From Phymatolithon calcareum (taxonomy: Eukaryota > Rhodophyta > Florideophyceae > Hapalidiales), in the NCBI GenBank assembly GCA_977006965.1, contig OZ345382.1, positions 682,001 through 746,000 on the forward strand: 64,000 nucleotides of DNA. Reading direction: 5' to 3'. A program made the position numbers and the translations under genes. The notes under the pieces were generated by a model. That model saw nothing but the letters and a program-made list of their open reading frames with translations. It was not told where the DNA came from and did not search any database. The stretch's first letter is position 1. The number at the start of each line of letters is the position of its first letter. Shown here piece by piece: positions 10,665 through 21,599 of this stretch.

Positions 10665-11066
10665 TCAACTGTGGCGTCCAAAGCCACTATTATAATCTCC
10701 ATTTCCTAAACTAGCTCCCTTCAAATTGTCATTACAGATTGCAATTACAGAAAACCCTTACAACTAGCATTACAGACATTACAGTACCATAAGTTTTCGA
10801 TGCGTACTTACACCATGAAGTATCACCAAAGGCAAACCGTAGAATCGTTGCTTACAGCTGATTTACATTGCTTATATCTTACATGTGCTTACACTGTAAT
10901 GATTACAGTGGCGGATTCTTCCATTGATCCATTTATCATACTGCCAAGTCATTCTTTGATCCAATTCTTTTTCTATAAAGGTCCCCGCGAAGCGGCGCCC
11001 TCTTCTTTTTCCTAGGAACAACCCCAGCACAGTCAGTGTGCCAACCTGTGCGTTTCAAACCCCACA
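10665..11066 (+). repeat. Solo LTR of the gypsy family (inverted relative to 4865-5330)
   Basis: Reverse complement matches 4865-5275 through most of its length: shared blocks include TGGATCAATGGAAGAATC, GTACTGTAATG and TGGCGTCCAA, and the end ACCCCACA at 11066. Roughly 80-85 percent identity by eye. What follows 11066 does not resemble the primer-binding site or gag, so it looks like a solo LTR in plus orientation. Its 5' end is uncertain (10615-10665). Confidence 0.7.
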
Positions 11067-11728
11067 TCAACCCGCCATTGGTAGTTGGCTCAGGCCATGG
11101 TAGGTAGATGGTATCCAATAAAATCGTATACAATCTCTATGTAAATTAAAACTGCTAAGAATCGTAATTCCTGACTTCATGAGAACTAGCATGCTTGTTC
11201 GCGGATTACCAGATTCGTATATTGTTCATTAGCATTCCTTTGATAACTGATATCTTCGACATCCCTCATAGCCCGATGACGCACGTCACGTCGTCCACAG
11301 CGATGGTATATATCTTATCAGGGTGATAAGACCCCTGTATAAGGCTGACTGCTGAAGTATAATCATAGCTGATTACAAATAAATCCCATTTCTAGAAACA
11401 CAACTCTAATGGGATTGCACTTCCAGCTCAAATTAGTTTCCATTTCGAAGTCCGTTTTAACCTGAAATGGAAGGGGGATTCGCGATGTAGAGTAGAGTTC
11501 CATGTCCGTAGTCTCTGTAAATGCCATCAGAGCGTCCTTGAAGCCCACGTACTTCGAGTGAAAATTTTGAAACCCCCTGATCCACGGCCGAACGGTTTCA
11601 GCAGCCATAACTTGTGAAGAAAATTAAGAGGCATCAACGGCTGCGGCCACTCAATAACTCTGTACGTAAAACAACCGGTCAAAACACCGGATGCAGCCCA
11701 CTGCGAGAGCAAATATAGCGGTTTGAAA

Positions 11729-12268
11729 TCAAGATCTCCAAGAAAGATCTCCGCCCCGGGGGCCTTGCGGATCTAAGTGATCAGGCGGAGTTCGTCGGTT
11801 CATTTCAGGCGACGATATGCTCATACCAGTACATTTCGTGCCAAGGTCCTGTCTTCCTGTAATGGCCTCAACAATTTCAGAGAATCCAAGTCCTCTACCG
11901 GTCTTCGACTTCAGTACTGTGCGTCTCTTCGCCGCCGCCACAGCAGCTGTCGTACAGCAAAGTTGACGACAATCATGACATAAATTGTGAAGGTCGATTT
12001 GAGATAGAAGCACCTTCGGGAAACATTCTTTTCTGCATGTTATTAAAACAAACGCGGAACTTACCAAGATCGTGGTTTGAGATAAAACATCTCTCGAATC
12101 CAAGCCGGAACGGAGGAAACTGTCGTCAAAAAATCTGCGTAAGCCGGCGCACGGCCAGAAACGACTGAGTCCATTTCTGTTTTCTTCGCCTTTGGCGACA
12201 TTCTCGGCAACAGCGCAGAGAAGGGCGTTCTTTTCTAGTGATGGAGTCCGACTGTTCTCGTAGATCAC
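11729..12268 (-). other. Unassigned ORF, 179 codons, no ATG
   Basis: An uninterrupted frame with protein-like composition and a cysteine cluster (CHDCRQLCC). The first codon is GTG and no internal ATG precedes most of it, so it would need a spliced 5' exon. ORFs further along the same strand (11363-11712) could be continuations. I do not recognise a family. It lies between the solo LTR and the second companion-gene copy, so transposon origin is likely. Confidence 0.25.
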
Positions 12269-12479
12269 AATTGGTATGCGTCATGCATTCCTATCAGTTG
12301 CTATACGCTTGCACACAGAGTACGAGAAAAACTAGAAGCACGAAATTTGGCGTCAAAAGATTCTCTCCCATCCTCACCTACTCAATCATACCCAAACGTA
12401 CTCTCATACACACCTTAGCCAAACCTACTACTCATTGGTTTCTCTAAGTAATCAATGCGACAGTAAAATTTATTGCGAA

Positions 12480-13040
12480 TGCTACTCTCTTTGTTTAGAA
12501 ATTCTTCGCAAGTAGCATCTCCGTCATCGCAGGCAGTAAGGTTGATGATCATGGACTGAGCCGCTTTTCTAATGAGCTTTCGTTTCCCCTAGACAATTTT
12601 TTGGATATTAGGCCTCCGTATGTCTGCGAGAAATCGCTACTGATTCCGCACGAGGAGCAGTGACAGGCCTTTCGGACGTCAAATAGGGCCACTTGCGCTT
12701 GCGGCCAGGCTTAGCGATAAGCTCAAACGGCACCAAAGCATCCTGTACTTGCTGGTCATCAGTGACTGCGACACGCGTGATTCTGCCCTCGTTCTGCTTC
12801 GCCCGCGTTTCTCAACATCCATACTTCCTTGAAACAATGCTTGTTCCACAGCTCGAACGACTCCTGATGTTGCACCAAGCACCTAGAAGCATGCATACGT
12901 GCAGTGACCACTTTTTGCGTTTCTCCACGAGATGGACTTTGTCTATCGACGTGCTATGGGAGATCGCGACGATGACAATGTCGTCAAAGCTTGATTCAGC
13001 GTAGTCGCCCACCTGTACCACGAACTCTTTCTTTTTCTAT
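12480..13040 (-). pseudogene. SIM-family companion gene, copy 2 (start codon lost)
   Basis: Same three blocks as at 5662-6215: VGDYAESSFDDIVIVAISH, ITRVAVTDDQ..VPF, and SMIINLTACDDGDATC. The position of the start codon (13038-13040) reads ATA instead of ATG, and at least two frame changes separate the blocks. The left flank also keeps the CTACTACTCA motif (12425-12434) and the AAAATTTATTG block found near 5646. No transposase lies beside it, so this is a deletion derivative or an isolated fragment. Confidence 0.6.
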
Positions 13041-13189
13041 GATTTCAGAGTGGTCATTACTGGAGCGCTGTGAGTTGAGGGTAGCAGATGAATACGGCCA
13101 CGTCCTTACAGTGGACCTACGTATTCGTAACGGCTGAGTATTAGGTTCGGCTAGTGTTAAGTTTAATGGCCACCTCAATTCAGGGACAA

Positions 13190-13819
13190 TTTAAAGCTCG
13201 AAAAAATCAATGAATCGAATGGGAAACCGCTCGAGCACACAAGTGTCGAAAATCCGGCCTTGTCTTCTGTGCGAGGAGAATCACATCTAGTACCCTATAA
13301 TCACATCGTTCTTAGCTAGGAACGAAAATTTGCTGTCTACTCTTAAAAATCTGATCTGCTGTGTCGCAAGAAAGAAACTCGAGTCCACGGGTCTGTGCAG
13401 CGAAGCATGGCAAGGAAACGAAGGTGCTTTGTCGAGAAGAATGTTGTAGACTATAGACAGCCATTCATAAGTTAAGAAATTTGATTGGAACGGCTCTCAA
13501 TATAATTGAAGAGAAAATCGGTAGTTTCGAAAGCACGTCACAGCGCGTAAAAATGGGTCCTAATTAAGCACCCAGTAAAGAGGATTAAGATTGCGGCCTC
13601 CAGGATTGATATCCTCAATTCATAAAAGAATGTTGATGGGTGCTTCAGCCCGCTCGGCACCTTGAGCCGAGCGCACACTGGAAAATCGTAGTATTAGCAA
13701 TTCCTGCTTACAGTACTCGTCTTCGCCATCCTTCATAAGAAAAGCCAGTTTTCCATCTCCATTCGGAACTAAAAGCTAACCAGTAGGCCATTTAAGCTGC
13801 AATGCAGTCCTCTGAAGCA
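13190..13819. other. No gene recognised; one small hairpin
   Basis: Low-coding sequence. The only structure seen is CGCTCGGC-ACCTTGA-GCCGAGCG near 13650-13672, an 8-bp stem with a 7-nt loop. Confidence 0.5.
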
Positions 13820-14330
13820 CTAGATGCCCTTTTGGGAGCTTTTTCGCCACGCAGTGTACACGAACTTGAGTACTTCAGCCGCTTTGTCATTGCGTATTTC
13901 CTCCACCGCTCTGACTCCAACTCTACAAGTAGTCTGGCGTCTTGATACATTGCGTCCGCTACAGAGTATGATTATATTCTCATCTGTCTCCTTCCCACAG
14001 AGCAAGTCTTGCATATAGGGTCGTATTCAAACGGACTATCTTGAAAAACTGTTACCGAGCGAGAAACATTTTGCTGAAAGTTGATTGAGAGTCGTTTCAG
14101 TGCACCTGTGGCTTAAACTGGGCTCTCGGGGTAAAAACTGTATACTCTCAGGCTTTTAGACTGGTACCATTTGATAATCGACCGCACAGATTTTACGGTT
14201 AAGTTAACATATTGGCTCCGTAATGCTTTTTCGAGCAAGGTCGTCAGCTTTTTCGTTCTCAGGGAGCCCACAGTGGCTTGGGATCCAAATTGATTCCCAA
14301 GTGATCATATCATAAATGAGCCTTCCATAA
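13820..14330 (-). pseudogene. RNase H tail of a LINE, old copy
   Basis: Translates in pieces to the same C-terminal region as the element at 21248-22353: near 14280 a block reading ITWESIWIPSHCGLPENEKAD matches AIWVPSHCGIPGNEKAN there, and 13820-14014 matches its last 60 residues (VGVRAVEEI...LKFV against VGPKTAEEF...LKFV). Stops and frame changes throughout. It is a truncated, diverged relative. Confidence 0.65.
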
Positions 14331-14899
14331 TATCCAACAGCTTATCATCTCCTCATACATATGCCGTTTCCCAGTCAGCGCATCGAGGGAGCTCCTTATG
14401 TCTGCACTCCGGCGCATTTCGCGAGCGACATCAGTTCGCGAGTAATAAAGTTCTCAAGAGCAATTACGAAACATCCGGTCCAGTGAGGTAGTTCCAGTCT
14501 ACTTCACAGGACTGGAAAGAATGGACGAAGTCGAACTGTAAAATGCGATGACCCAAATGCTTCCTTCAAGGGCAGTTCTGGTACTCTCTTTCACTGGAAA
14601 ATTCAGGCTGGAAATACTATCCAGCAAGTACTACTGTGACAGAATCATAGTGACAATGAAAGAAGCGGGCCTAAGCCTAGAGAAGGAGTACAATCTCTTC
14701 AAGGACTAGGTGTCTAAGAAGACACTGGTTGCAGGGGATGATCGTAAAATCAAGAATCTATGGGCTATAAGAAAGAGGATGAAGAAATGTGCAGGGTAGA
14801 CGGCTTACATCCACACACGAAAGTAGTACAAAGACAACCAGAAAAGGGAAGAAGAAGAAATAGAAGCACTCGAGAGAAAATCGCTTGCAGACACACAAG
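14331..14899. other. No gene recognised
   Basis: Interrupted frames only. The plus strand from about 14640 has weak open stretches that may be the N-terminal (ORF1-like) part of the LINE that follows. Confidence 0.4.
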
Positions 14900-15254
14900 C
14901 GGGCGTCTACAAGCAATCTGAAAGCGAATTGAGAAGCATTTCAGCATGCATGAAAGCGCAAAATTTTCGAAAAAACCCTACAGAAGAGCACAAACCGAAG
15001 AGCTCCGAGCTTGATGCTGATAGCGGCAATATTTCAACTGGTAACAACACCGACGGACCAAACCGAGCCCAAAAGACCCTAATCTCCCGCACCAAAAACA
15101 GAGAAGATAACATGACCCCTGAAGGCAGTAGAACGAGTGAATCGACACCCAAAGCTAGCAAAACAGAAGAACACGACCCCAAGCACCGAGCTACTAATAA
15201 TTCCAACCCAATACAAGCATCGTACGTGGACCCTGAAGAAATTGTGGAATGATG

Positions 15255-15834
15255 GTCCTAGAAAACAGAATAGTAGTTTCCACTTTTAACACGAGCGGAT
15301 CAGCAGAGACGCCCAAAATGGTTTACCAAATCATGGAGAAACCATATGCAAGTTCTTGGTGTAACGGAGACTTTTCAAAACGAAGACACAGCGATTAGGG
15401 TGAATTTCGACCGAATTTGTTCTACCCATCTGCAGGGCTCTCGGGAAACACCTCAAAGATGTGTAGCTTTAATTACTAAGGCAGGTACTCCATCTAAAGT
15501 ACTGGATAAGATGGCTAGAGCATTCCAGGTGATGGTTTCAAAGGTGTTGGACATTGCGGTGTCGTTTGTCTTCATATCTCCTCTTACGAGTCGAGAGAAG
15601 TACGACAAGTGTTTGGAATTCTTCCACCGGCATTGCAGGGGGAAGGAGGTAATCATGGGTTACCTTGACGCAAGACAAAGGCACTGGGACCGCACGGGAA
15701 ACTGGCGAGGGAACACGATTGTTTCGTGGGCCGCAAAATTCAACTGTAGAATAAGGACGACATCAAGAACAACATTTGTCTCTAACCATGGCAAGAGCAA
15801 CATCGATATCATCATGACGAAGTCCTTAGAATGA
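15255..15834 (+). pseudogene. LINE APE-type endonuclease domain
   Basis: Begins with NRIVVSTFNTSG (the beta-strand plus Asn that starts these domains), then VLGVTETF (position of the metal-binding Glu), MGYLDARQRHWD (family G-D-x-N-A/R-H-x-x-W, with Y-L-D here) and near the end KSNIDIIMTKSLE (family S-x-I-D). A frame break lies near 15340. The final SDH motif is missing or degraded. Confidence 0.75.
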
Positions 15835-16286
15835 GCGGCACCCGAACTGTTGCATGGCATGTGGGAGGATGTCACAGAATACATTCATGTAGCAATGAGG
15901 GTTACTGAACTGCAAGATTATAACCCCTCGAAGAAAGAAAGTTATCTCAAAAGCTGCCAGGCGAAGCCTGACAATAACAATTAAGGCCGGGAAGAAATTT
16001 GGAAGTGGGTACCGTGCATGTGTGCATTATAGAGCTGCTGTGTGCTTGTTCTGACAAACGGGAGTTGAACGAATGGCATTATATTTTTCTGGAAACGCTG
16101 ATGAAGCCGTGGACATCGCCTAAGCCGAGGTCCCCGAGATTTAAAAGTTTTTGGGACAAGGAGCTCGACAATCTGGCCATGAAACGAAGCCAGCAATATA
16201 AGATTTACATGAGAACAGGCTTCGAAAGTGACAAAGAAGCTCTCCGAGAGGTAAAAATGTTGTTAAAGAAGAAGCTGAGAAACGCC

Positions 16287-16475
16287 TGTAGACACGCAAT
16301 GCTGCACGAGTGTAATTAGCGACACTTACACTCTCGGCGATATCATAACGCCCCTGCCCATTTGAAGCGGCGATCCTGATCGCACCTTAGACTGGGCATC
16401 TCATCATCTCATCGGAGAGAGATTTCCCCTTTTCATGATAAACCCAACCTTATCTTGACACTCCCAGTGATTACA
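16287..16475 (+). repeat. Left LTR of the short element
   Basis: Starts TGTAGACACGCAATG, ends CAGTGATTACA; differs from the right copy at only a few positions (for example CTCGGCG/CTCTGCG, AACGCC/AATGCC, ATTTCC/ATCACC). High identity implies a fairly young insertion. Confidence 0.85.
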
Positions 16476-16541
16476 GAAATTTCTTTCCGGCAGGAGAATG
16501 TTTGAGTGTTAAGACGAAGATTGTCCAAGTTTGAATTGGAA

Positions 16542-16853
16542 ATGGATGACCATCGAACCATGGGAAGCGGAAATCTTTCGTCGGCGCAACCTACCGATCG
16601 GCAACCAACCGCCGCGCTATTCCAACCCGTGAACCACCCGATTTTACGGAGTCTCGACCCAAGAGTTGTGACAAGGTTTTTGAAGGAGAGGAAACGGAAC
16701 GATGATGAGGTCAACGAGAAGAAGAAGGAAGCCCCGGCGATGATGGTGGCATCTTACACCAAGTCATCGACAAGAGAGAAGGCTCTACACAGTCTTCGAA
16801 TGCCATTGCGCACCGAACATGCGGCGGCAAGGATTCTGGAGTTTACTGCCTAA
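16542..16853 (+). CDS. Gag-like N-terminal ORF of the short LTR element
   Basis: 103 residues from ATG 16542. The segment HPILRSLDPRVVTRFLKERK followed by acidic/basic residues and VASY resembles the start of Gag in some protist Ty3-type elements, where a FL-x-ER-x-R helix follows a short proline-containing lead. There is no zinc knuckle and no pol. Most likely a truncated gag kept for packaging signals; it may be non-coding now. Family resemblance is from memory and tentative. Confidence 0.4.
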   Translation: MDDHRTMGSGNLSSAQPTDRQPTAALFQPVNHPILRSLDPRVVTRFLKERKRNDDEVNEKKKEAPAMMVASYTKSSTREKALHSLRMPLRTEHAAARILEFTA

Positions 16854-16886
16854 GCGACTCCGATAGTTACGAAAAAAATCAAGCAC

Positions 16887-17250
16887 GGCAACCGGAGCCC
16901 GAATTGAAACAATGACGTTCCAGAAAGAACGCAAATATGGATTGGCAGCGGCAACCAATTCAGAAAAGGGACCTATCTATATCTCCGGCAATAAGGAGGA
17001 GAGGTCAGCGTAGATTTGTGTGGCAATCAACACAAATGATATTCGCGGAACAAAACAAATTCAAGGCAGGCAACCGGAGCCCGAATTGAAAGAAAGACGT
17101 TCCAGATGGAACGCAAATATGGATTGGAAGGAGCAACCAATGCATAGAAGGAACCTATCTATATCTCCGGCAATGAGGAGGTGAAGGTCAGCGTAGATTT
17201 GTGTGGCAATCAACACAAATGATATTCGCGGACCAGAAAAAGTCCAAATC
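16887..17250 (+). repeat. Tandem duplication, two ~182-bp units
   Basis: Unit 1 16887-17068, unit 2 from 17069 to about 17250. Both begin GGCAACCGGAGCCCGAATTG and contain ACGCAAATATGGATTGG, CCTATCTATATCTCCGGCAA and GTGTGGCAATCAACACAAATG in the same order, with scattered substitutions. Confidence 0.9.
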
Positions 17251-17368
17251 AAGGCCGGAAAAGAGGCGAAGAAGGATGGGGTCCGACACACGCAAGAAAA
17301 AGCTGGCGAAGAAGGTCAAGCAAACATTGCGAATCAATGATTAATACACTCTTCAAGTGTATGGGCAC

Positions 17369-17556
17369 TGTAGACACGCAATGCTGCACGAGTGTAATTA
17401 GCGACACTTACACTCTCTGCGATATCATAATGCCCCTGCCCATTTGAAGCGGCGATCCTGATCGCACCTTGGACTGGGCATCTCATCATCTCATCGGAGA
17501 GAGATCACCCCTTTTCATGATAAACCCAACCTTACTTGACACTCCCAGTGATTACA
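17369..17556 (+). repeat. Right LTR of the short element
   Basis: Near-identical copy of 16287-16475. A third, partial copy of its right-hand end lies at 43811-43865 in reverse orientation. Confidence 0.85.
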
Positions 17557-17639
17557 AGCCAAATGCGAACAATTTGAAAGATAGCTTGAGGAGGTTGAGA
17601 AAAGGGGGCTGAGTGAGGCGGCGAACACTACAAGCTACA

Positions 17640-19054
17640 GCATGAAGTCAAAATCTCGAAGGAAAGGAGCAAAAATGCTCTTGGGGCTCCTGTCCACCTC
17701 AGAAAATTCTCAGCATACATCTCAAGCATGTGTAACGCGGAAGAAGACTGGAATCTGCCATTGCGTACTTTTCTCTCAATAGGGAAGCGGCTCATCGCAA
17801 GAACACTCAAAAGAGCATCGAAGGGGACGGCGGTAGGTCGCGACGGAGTTGCGGTCAAAATGTTGCACGCAAACAAAGTCGCAGGGCTCGAAATAATTCT
17901 ATAATTATGGGAAACATGCGTGAGACTCCAATGTCTTCCTCGGGAATAGCTCCAAGAAACTCTGATTCCCTTACACAAGAAAGGCCCAGCTCATGCTGCA
18001 GCAAACTACAAGCCCATAAATCTTCTAATTCAAGCCAGTAAAAGCACTGACGCAGCTCTAGATGCATACATACGCGAGGACTACCGCTTTAACAAGGTTC
18101 AGGTGGTTTTCGGAAAGACAGAAGAACATATCTCGCTATACTCCGAGCAAAAAGTACAAAGAAAAAGGTTCATCCGTTCATGACAGTTCTCGACCTATCC
18201 GCAACATGTGATATTGTGCCAAGGGATACCCTCGTGAAGAGGCTGACGGAAAACTTCCTGAAGAGATGACAAGGAGAATTGCGTACCTGTCAAAACCCTC
18301 GGAGGTCGAATCAGCTGGAGACGAGAGAGACACGTGTTATATCATCGACTGAGGAGTGCCTCAAGGTTCCCCGCTTAGTCCATGCATAGACAATATATTC
18401 ATGGACACATTAGCAGAAGCCGTCTCCAATACAGACGGAACCGTCTCAGACAGCCTAGTGCAATTGTTCGCAGATCATGTTAGCTTCAAGCGAAGACAGG
18501 ACGAGGAATGCAGAAACTTCTTGATATATCAACCATTTTGGGCAAGCGAAAATGGCATAAAATGGAATATAAAACCAGAAAAAACCGATGTCCTTAACTA
18601 CAAAGGGATTCAGAAGCACACTTTTTACTTGGACGGACGAGAACTGCATCAAGCCTGGAGACTCTCGTATCTTGAGGTAAGCATTAATAACAAGGTTGTT
18701 ACGGATGATACGGCCTTAGCAAGAGTTCTAAATGCTGCAGGATGCATACATACGCTTCGGGAGCTTGGAGTGAATTTTCTAGGATTCAAACAGGAGACAT
18801 GCATCAAGATCTTTAAGTAGTTAATTATCACGAAATGGGAGTATGCGCTACTCTTGACTCCAATAACAAATCGATTGCTCTCAGCAATCGCGTCAGCAGA
18901 GGATTTGTTCTACAAGAATGTTTTCGGAAAATTTGCCGAACATCTCCGGGACCGAATGCGAATTCTGTGTCGACTGAGACCACCAAAGATGAGGAAACGC
19001 CAACAAGCAGAAAGGTTTACATTAAGCCTGGTAAGACACAAAAAGCGGACTTGA
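17640..19054 (+). pseudogene. LINE reverse transcriptase and connector
   Basis: Blocks seen: GRDGVAVKML near 17850, IPLHKKG then AANYKPINLL near 17960-18020, GVPQGSPLSP at 18350, LFADHVSFK near 18475 (family F/Y-A-D-D, here FADH: the second catalytic Asp is His), NGIKWNIKPEKTDVL and LSYLEVSIN. After a frame shift at 18820 the connector reads KWEYALLLTPITN...FGKFAEH. Several stops and shifts, and the changed catalytic Asp, show it is dead. Confidence 0.8.
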
Positions 19055-19099
19055 AGAAACAGAAGAGTACACTGGAAGAGATGAGGACATGAAGGAAGC

Positions 19100-19779
19100 A
19101 ATGAAGGATATTGAATATCTCAAGATTTATAAAAACCTGCGACTAGCCCTTAAGAAAGCCCAGTAGGGATCTTTCACGAAGAATAGGAGTAGAAAAGAAA
19201 CAATTACGGTGTAAGAAAAGGAAGAAGAAAGCGGAGCAATGAAGATTCCTACTGAAGGCAAGCTACCAGGGATACTTTTCATAAGAGAAAGAACAGCACG
19301 TTTAAGTTGCCTATGCTTCACATTCAACCGAGCACCCCTTTGGAGAAATCATTATTGGATCCCTACTGTAGGATTAGCGCAGTGATCGAACTAGTCGCCT
19401 TACAATGTACTCTAGCGTCGTCGAGGATGAGTACAGAAATTGAGTTTGAGTGCAGGAGACTGACAGGAGCTCTTGTTGGGAGAGAGTTACGAATCAAGAA
19501 CGTTTTGAGTAGCCAGAAGACTTTAGCTTAGAGAATATCGCAAGAGCTTCCCCATTACTCCAAAGTGAGACTTTGGGAGCTTTCAAAATAAAATCATCAA
19601 ATATCCCCCTTATGTGTGCAAACCAGCGAATGTGGTTTCCCATGGGACTCGAAGTTGTTCTATCACCTCAAAAGCTCGGGCTGCTGAGAATATTTAGGTG
19701 TCTAACGACGAACCCAATGCTCCAATGGTCGTTTCGTTTGACCACTTTTTTCGGGCAACTTTCTGGGCTAATTCCTCGT
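19100..19779. other. No gene recognised
   Basis: Short ORFs only; weak traces on the plus strand from about 19560 may belong to the piggyBac-type fragment that follows. Confidence 0.4.
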
Positions 19780-19870
19780 TTCTAATCTCTGATGCTCATG
19801 CAGAGTGTCGGAAGCACATGACGCAAGAAAGATGACATGAAGTATTGATCCCACAATTCATCGATACCGC
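19780..19870 (+). pseudogene. Fragment of piggyBac-type transposase C-terminal region
   Basis: Sequence around DAHAECRKHMTQER matches GAHAKCQQHMTKRR at 28797-28830, the stretch just before the Cys-rich tail of the copy-1 transposase. Isolated short remnant. Confidence 0.45.
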
Positions 19871-20095
19871 ATTTTACTCCACTACTACAGTGTAACCCCT
19901 CTTATTGCATCAGGGCGGTGGAACGGGTCATTGTGGATTAAGAGAGGTTTTTGCAGCAAGAGAATTTATCATGCCACGACCACGTGCCACGTGGTAGGAG
20001 TGGGATCTTCCTACAAAGCCGTTAGCGTGGTGTCCAGTACAGTTTCTAAGCGTATCATAACGCGATGCAACCAGAACAGCTAGTAGTTACAGTAT

Positions 20096-20689
20096 CTAAT
20101 TGAACCCATCAGTAATGTGCGCTTGTTTGAAGCTACGCTTGTGTATAGCCCAGATCTCCCTCTGTCCCACGTTGCGTGCATGTCGCACTGCGCCAGGACA
20201 GACTCTACGACTATACAGAATCCGAACAGAGAGAGCAAGGTGCCGCAGCTGATCTTTTGCCGTCATGGAGACGACGGGGCCGATGATCTCGGGCTCATCG
20301 TCTGCATTGTCAACATTAGGCCAATCTAAGCACAGCTCCGAAGATTCGACTAAATTTTGGATCACGTTGGCGGCGGAAGCACTTCATCTATCAAAGCTGT
20401 AATGTCAGCGCGATCACGGTCAGTAGCAGTAGCAACAGCAGCAGCACCTACACCATCCTGGTTAGTGGTGCTCACAATGTGATCGACGATACGAGTCGTA
20501 AGCCAGCAGTTTTTTATAATAGCTATCAGAAACAAAGACATTCCTCGCTTGCTGATCACACACCCACGCGACCAACGCGGGTTCGAGTGGATCACACTTC
20601 AAATTGAGCTTACGCTTGCGTTGTCCTCTGCCGCATTCCGTATGTGCAGACGTTCGACGTGTCTTTCTGAGCTGCTCGGGATAAGTCAC
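20096..20689 (-). pseudogene. pogo/Tigger-like transposase remnant
   Basis: The N-terminal piece (20689-20462) contains KRKLNLKCDPLEPALVAWV followed by VFVSDSYYKK, which has the E-x-A-L-x-x-W-V pattern of CENP-B/Tc5-type HTH DNA-binding domains found in pogo-family transposases. It is followed after frame changes by a C-terminal-looking acidic piece (20365-20096; DNADDEPEIIGPV). The DDE core is absent, so this looks like an internal-deletion derivative. The match is to the domain pattern only. Confidence 0.4.
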
Positions 20690-20943
20690 TGAGCATCAGT
20701 CTTGGAGCTTAACGATAAGTCGGTTGCAAGGTATGTACTTTTGCGAGTATCAAAATTTAACTCAATATTAGAGGCCACCTCTGGAAAGATTGCACTTTGC
20801 ATGTTTGCAAACACATTTTAATTCCATTAAAATTAAGAAGGATCGAGATCGGTGGACTCGACTCACATACCATAAAATGGGAATTACAACAAGCGGGGTT
20901 GCAATAAGAGGGTTTATACTGTACTCGTCAATATTCAGTCAAT

Positions 20944-21201
20944 TCAGCCGAGCTGGCCGGCTTCGTGATAGTTGGCTAGCAGGAAACTGTAGCTGTCCTC
21001 AGGGGTGAGTAGCAATGTTTCAGAGAAGATTCCATCTGGTCCAGCTGCTTTTTGCCTCGGGGCATGTTTTAGGGCGCTCTTGAGCTCTCGTTTTAGTGCT
21101 CGTGTGACTTGGAATTGCCTCGGTTCTATGGGTGTTCCTCTGGGGTCCTTGAGCTTCCCTGATAGATGAGCCGTTGATCTCCTTGTCAATCCCTTGTCCA
21201 C
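20944..21201 (-). pseudogene. LINE RT N-terminal fragment
   Basis: 85 codons with ALKHAPRQKAAGPDGI, the K-A-x-G-P-D-G/x motif that opens non-LTR reverse transcriptases. The neighbouring element has the equivalent IPSRTATGPDKIEIEFL near 23880, so this is a different copy, cut just after the motif. It abuts the 3' end of the element at 21248. Confidence 0.6.
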
Positions 21202-21599
21202 TCTTTCTTACTTTCTTTACTGCAGAAGACGTTAACTAGAGCTAATATCAGGGATTGTCAAGCAACCCCTCATTGTTCACGAATTTGAGTACTTCAAGCC
21301 GCTTCTCCCTACAAAATTCCTCTGCCGTTTTAGGGCCTACTCTACCAATAGTCTTTCGTCTTGATAAAGCACGCCCACTATAGCGAAGAATTAAGTGATC
21401 AACAGTTTCTTTGGTTCCACCTGGACAGGCCTCGCACATGGGGTCGTATTCCGCCGAGCCATCGTCTTTCTGGTGAAAAGCTGCTAGAATCGAGCAGAAT
21501 TCTGCGGAAAGTTGATTTAGGGTGACTTCAGCACGTCTGTGACTAATCCGGAGTTCTGGGGGTAGAAACTTTACACTTCTTGGTTTCATCGAATTGCGC

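Larger units (their letters stand above)
16287..17556 (+). mobile_element. Short LTR element (TRIM/LARD-like) inside the LINE
   Basis: Two direct repeats of 188-189 bp (16287-16475 and 17369-17556) with TGTA...TACA ends enclose 893 bp. The interior has a gag-like ORF and a 182-bp tandem duplication, and no RT. The bases flanking the pair (CGCC at 16283-16286 and AGCC at 17557-17560) match at three of four positions, so a target duplication is possible but not clean. It interrupts the linker of the surrounding LINE, whose coding resumes after 17556. Orientation follows the ORF. Confidence 0.8.
14900..19100 (+). mobile_element. Plus-strand LINE (APE endonuclease + RT), decayed and split
   Basis: In order: a polar ORF (14929-15252), an APE-type endonuclease (15255-15834), a linker with FWDKELDNLAMKRSQQYK (15999-16286), an insertion (16287-17556), then RT (17640-18820) and the thumb/connector region (18830-19060). 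All parts are in one direction and in the order of an endonuclease-bearing non-LTR retrotransposon. Multiple stops and shifts make it dead. Its connector region is homologous to that at 25882-26670, so two copies of one family are present on opposite strands. Confidence 0.8.

Noticed and set aside
4868-11063. A 6.2-kb DNA transposon with 400-bp terminal inverted repeats
   Set aside because: The left repeat ends in CA, is followed by a primer-binding site and by gag in the matching orientation, so it is an LTR; the right one is best read as a solo LTR.
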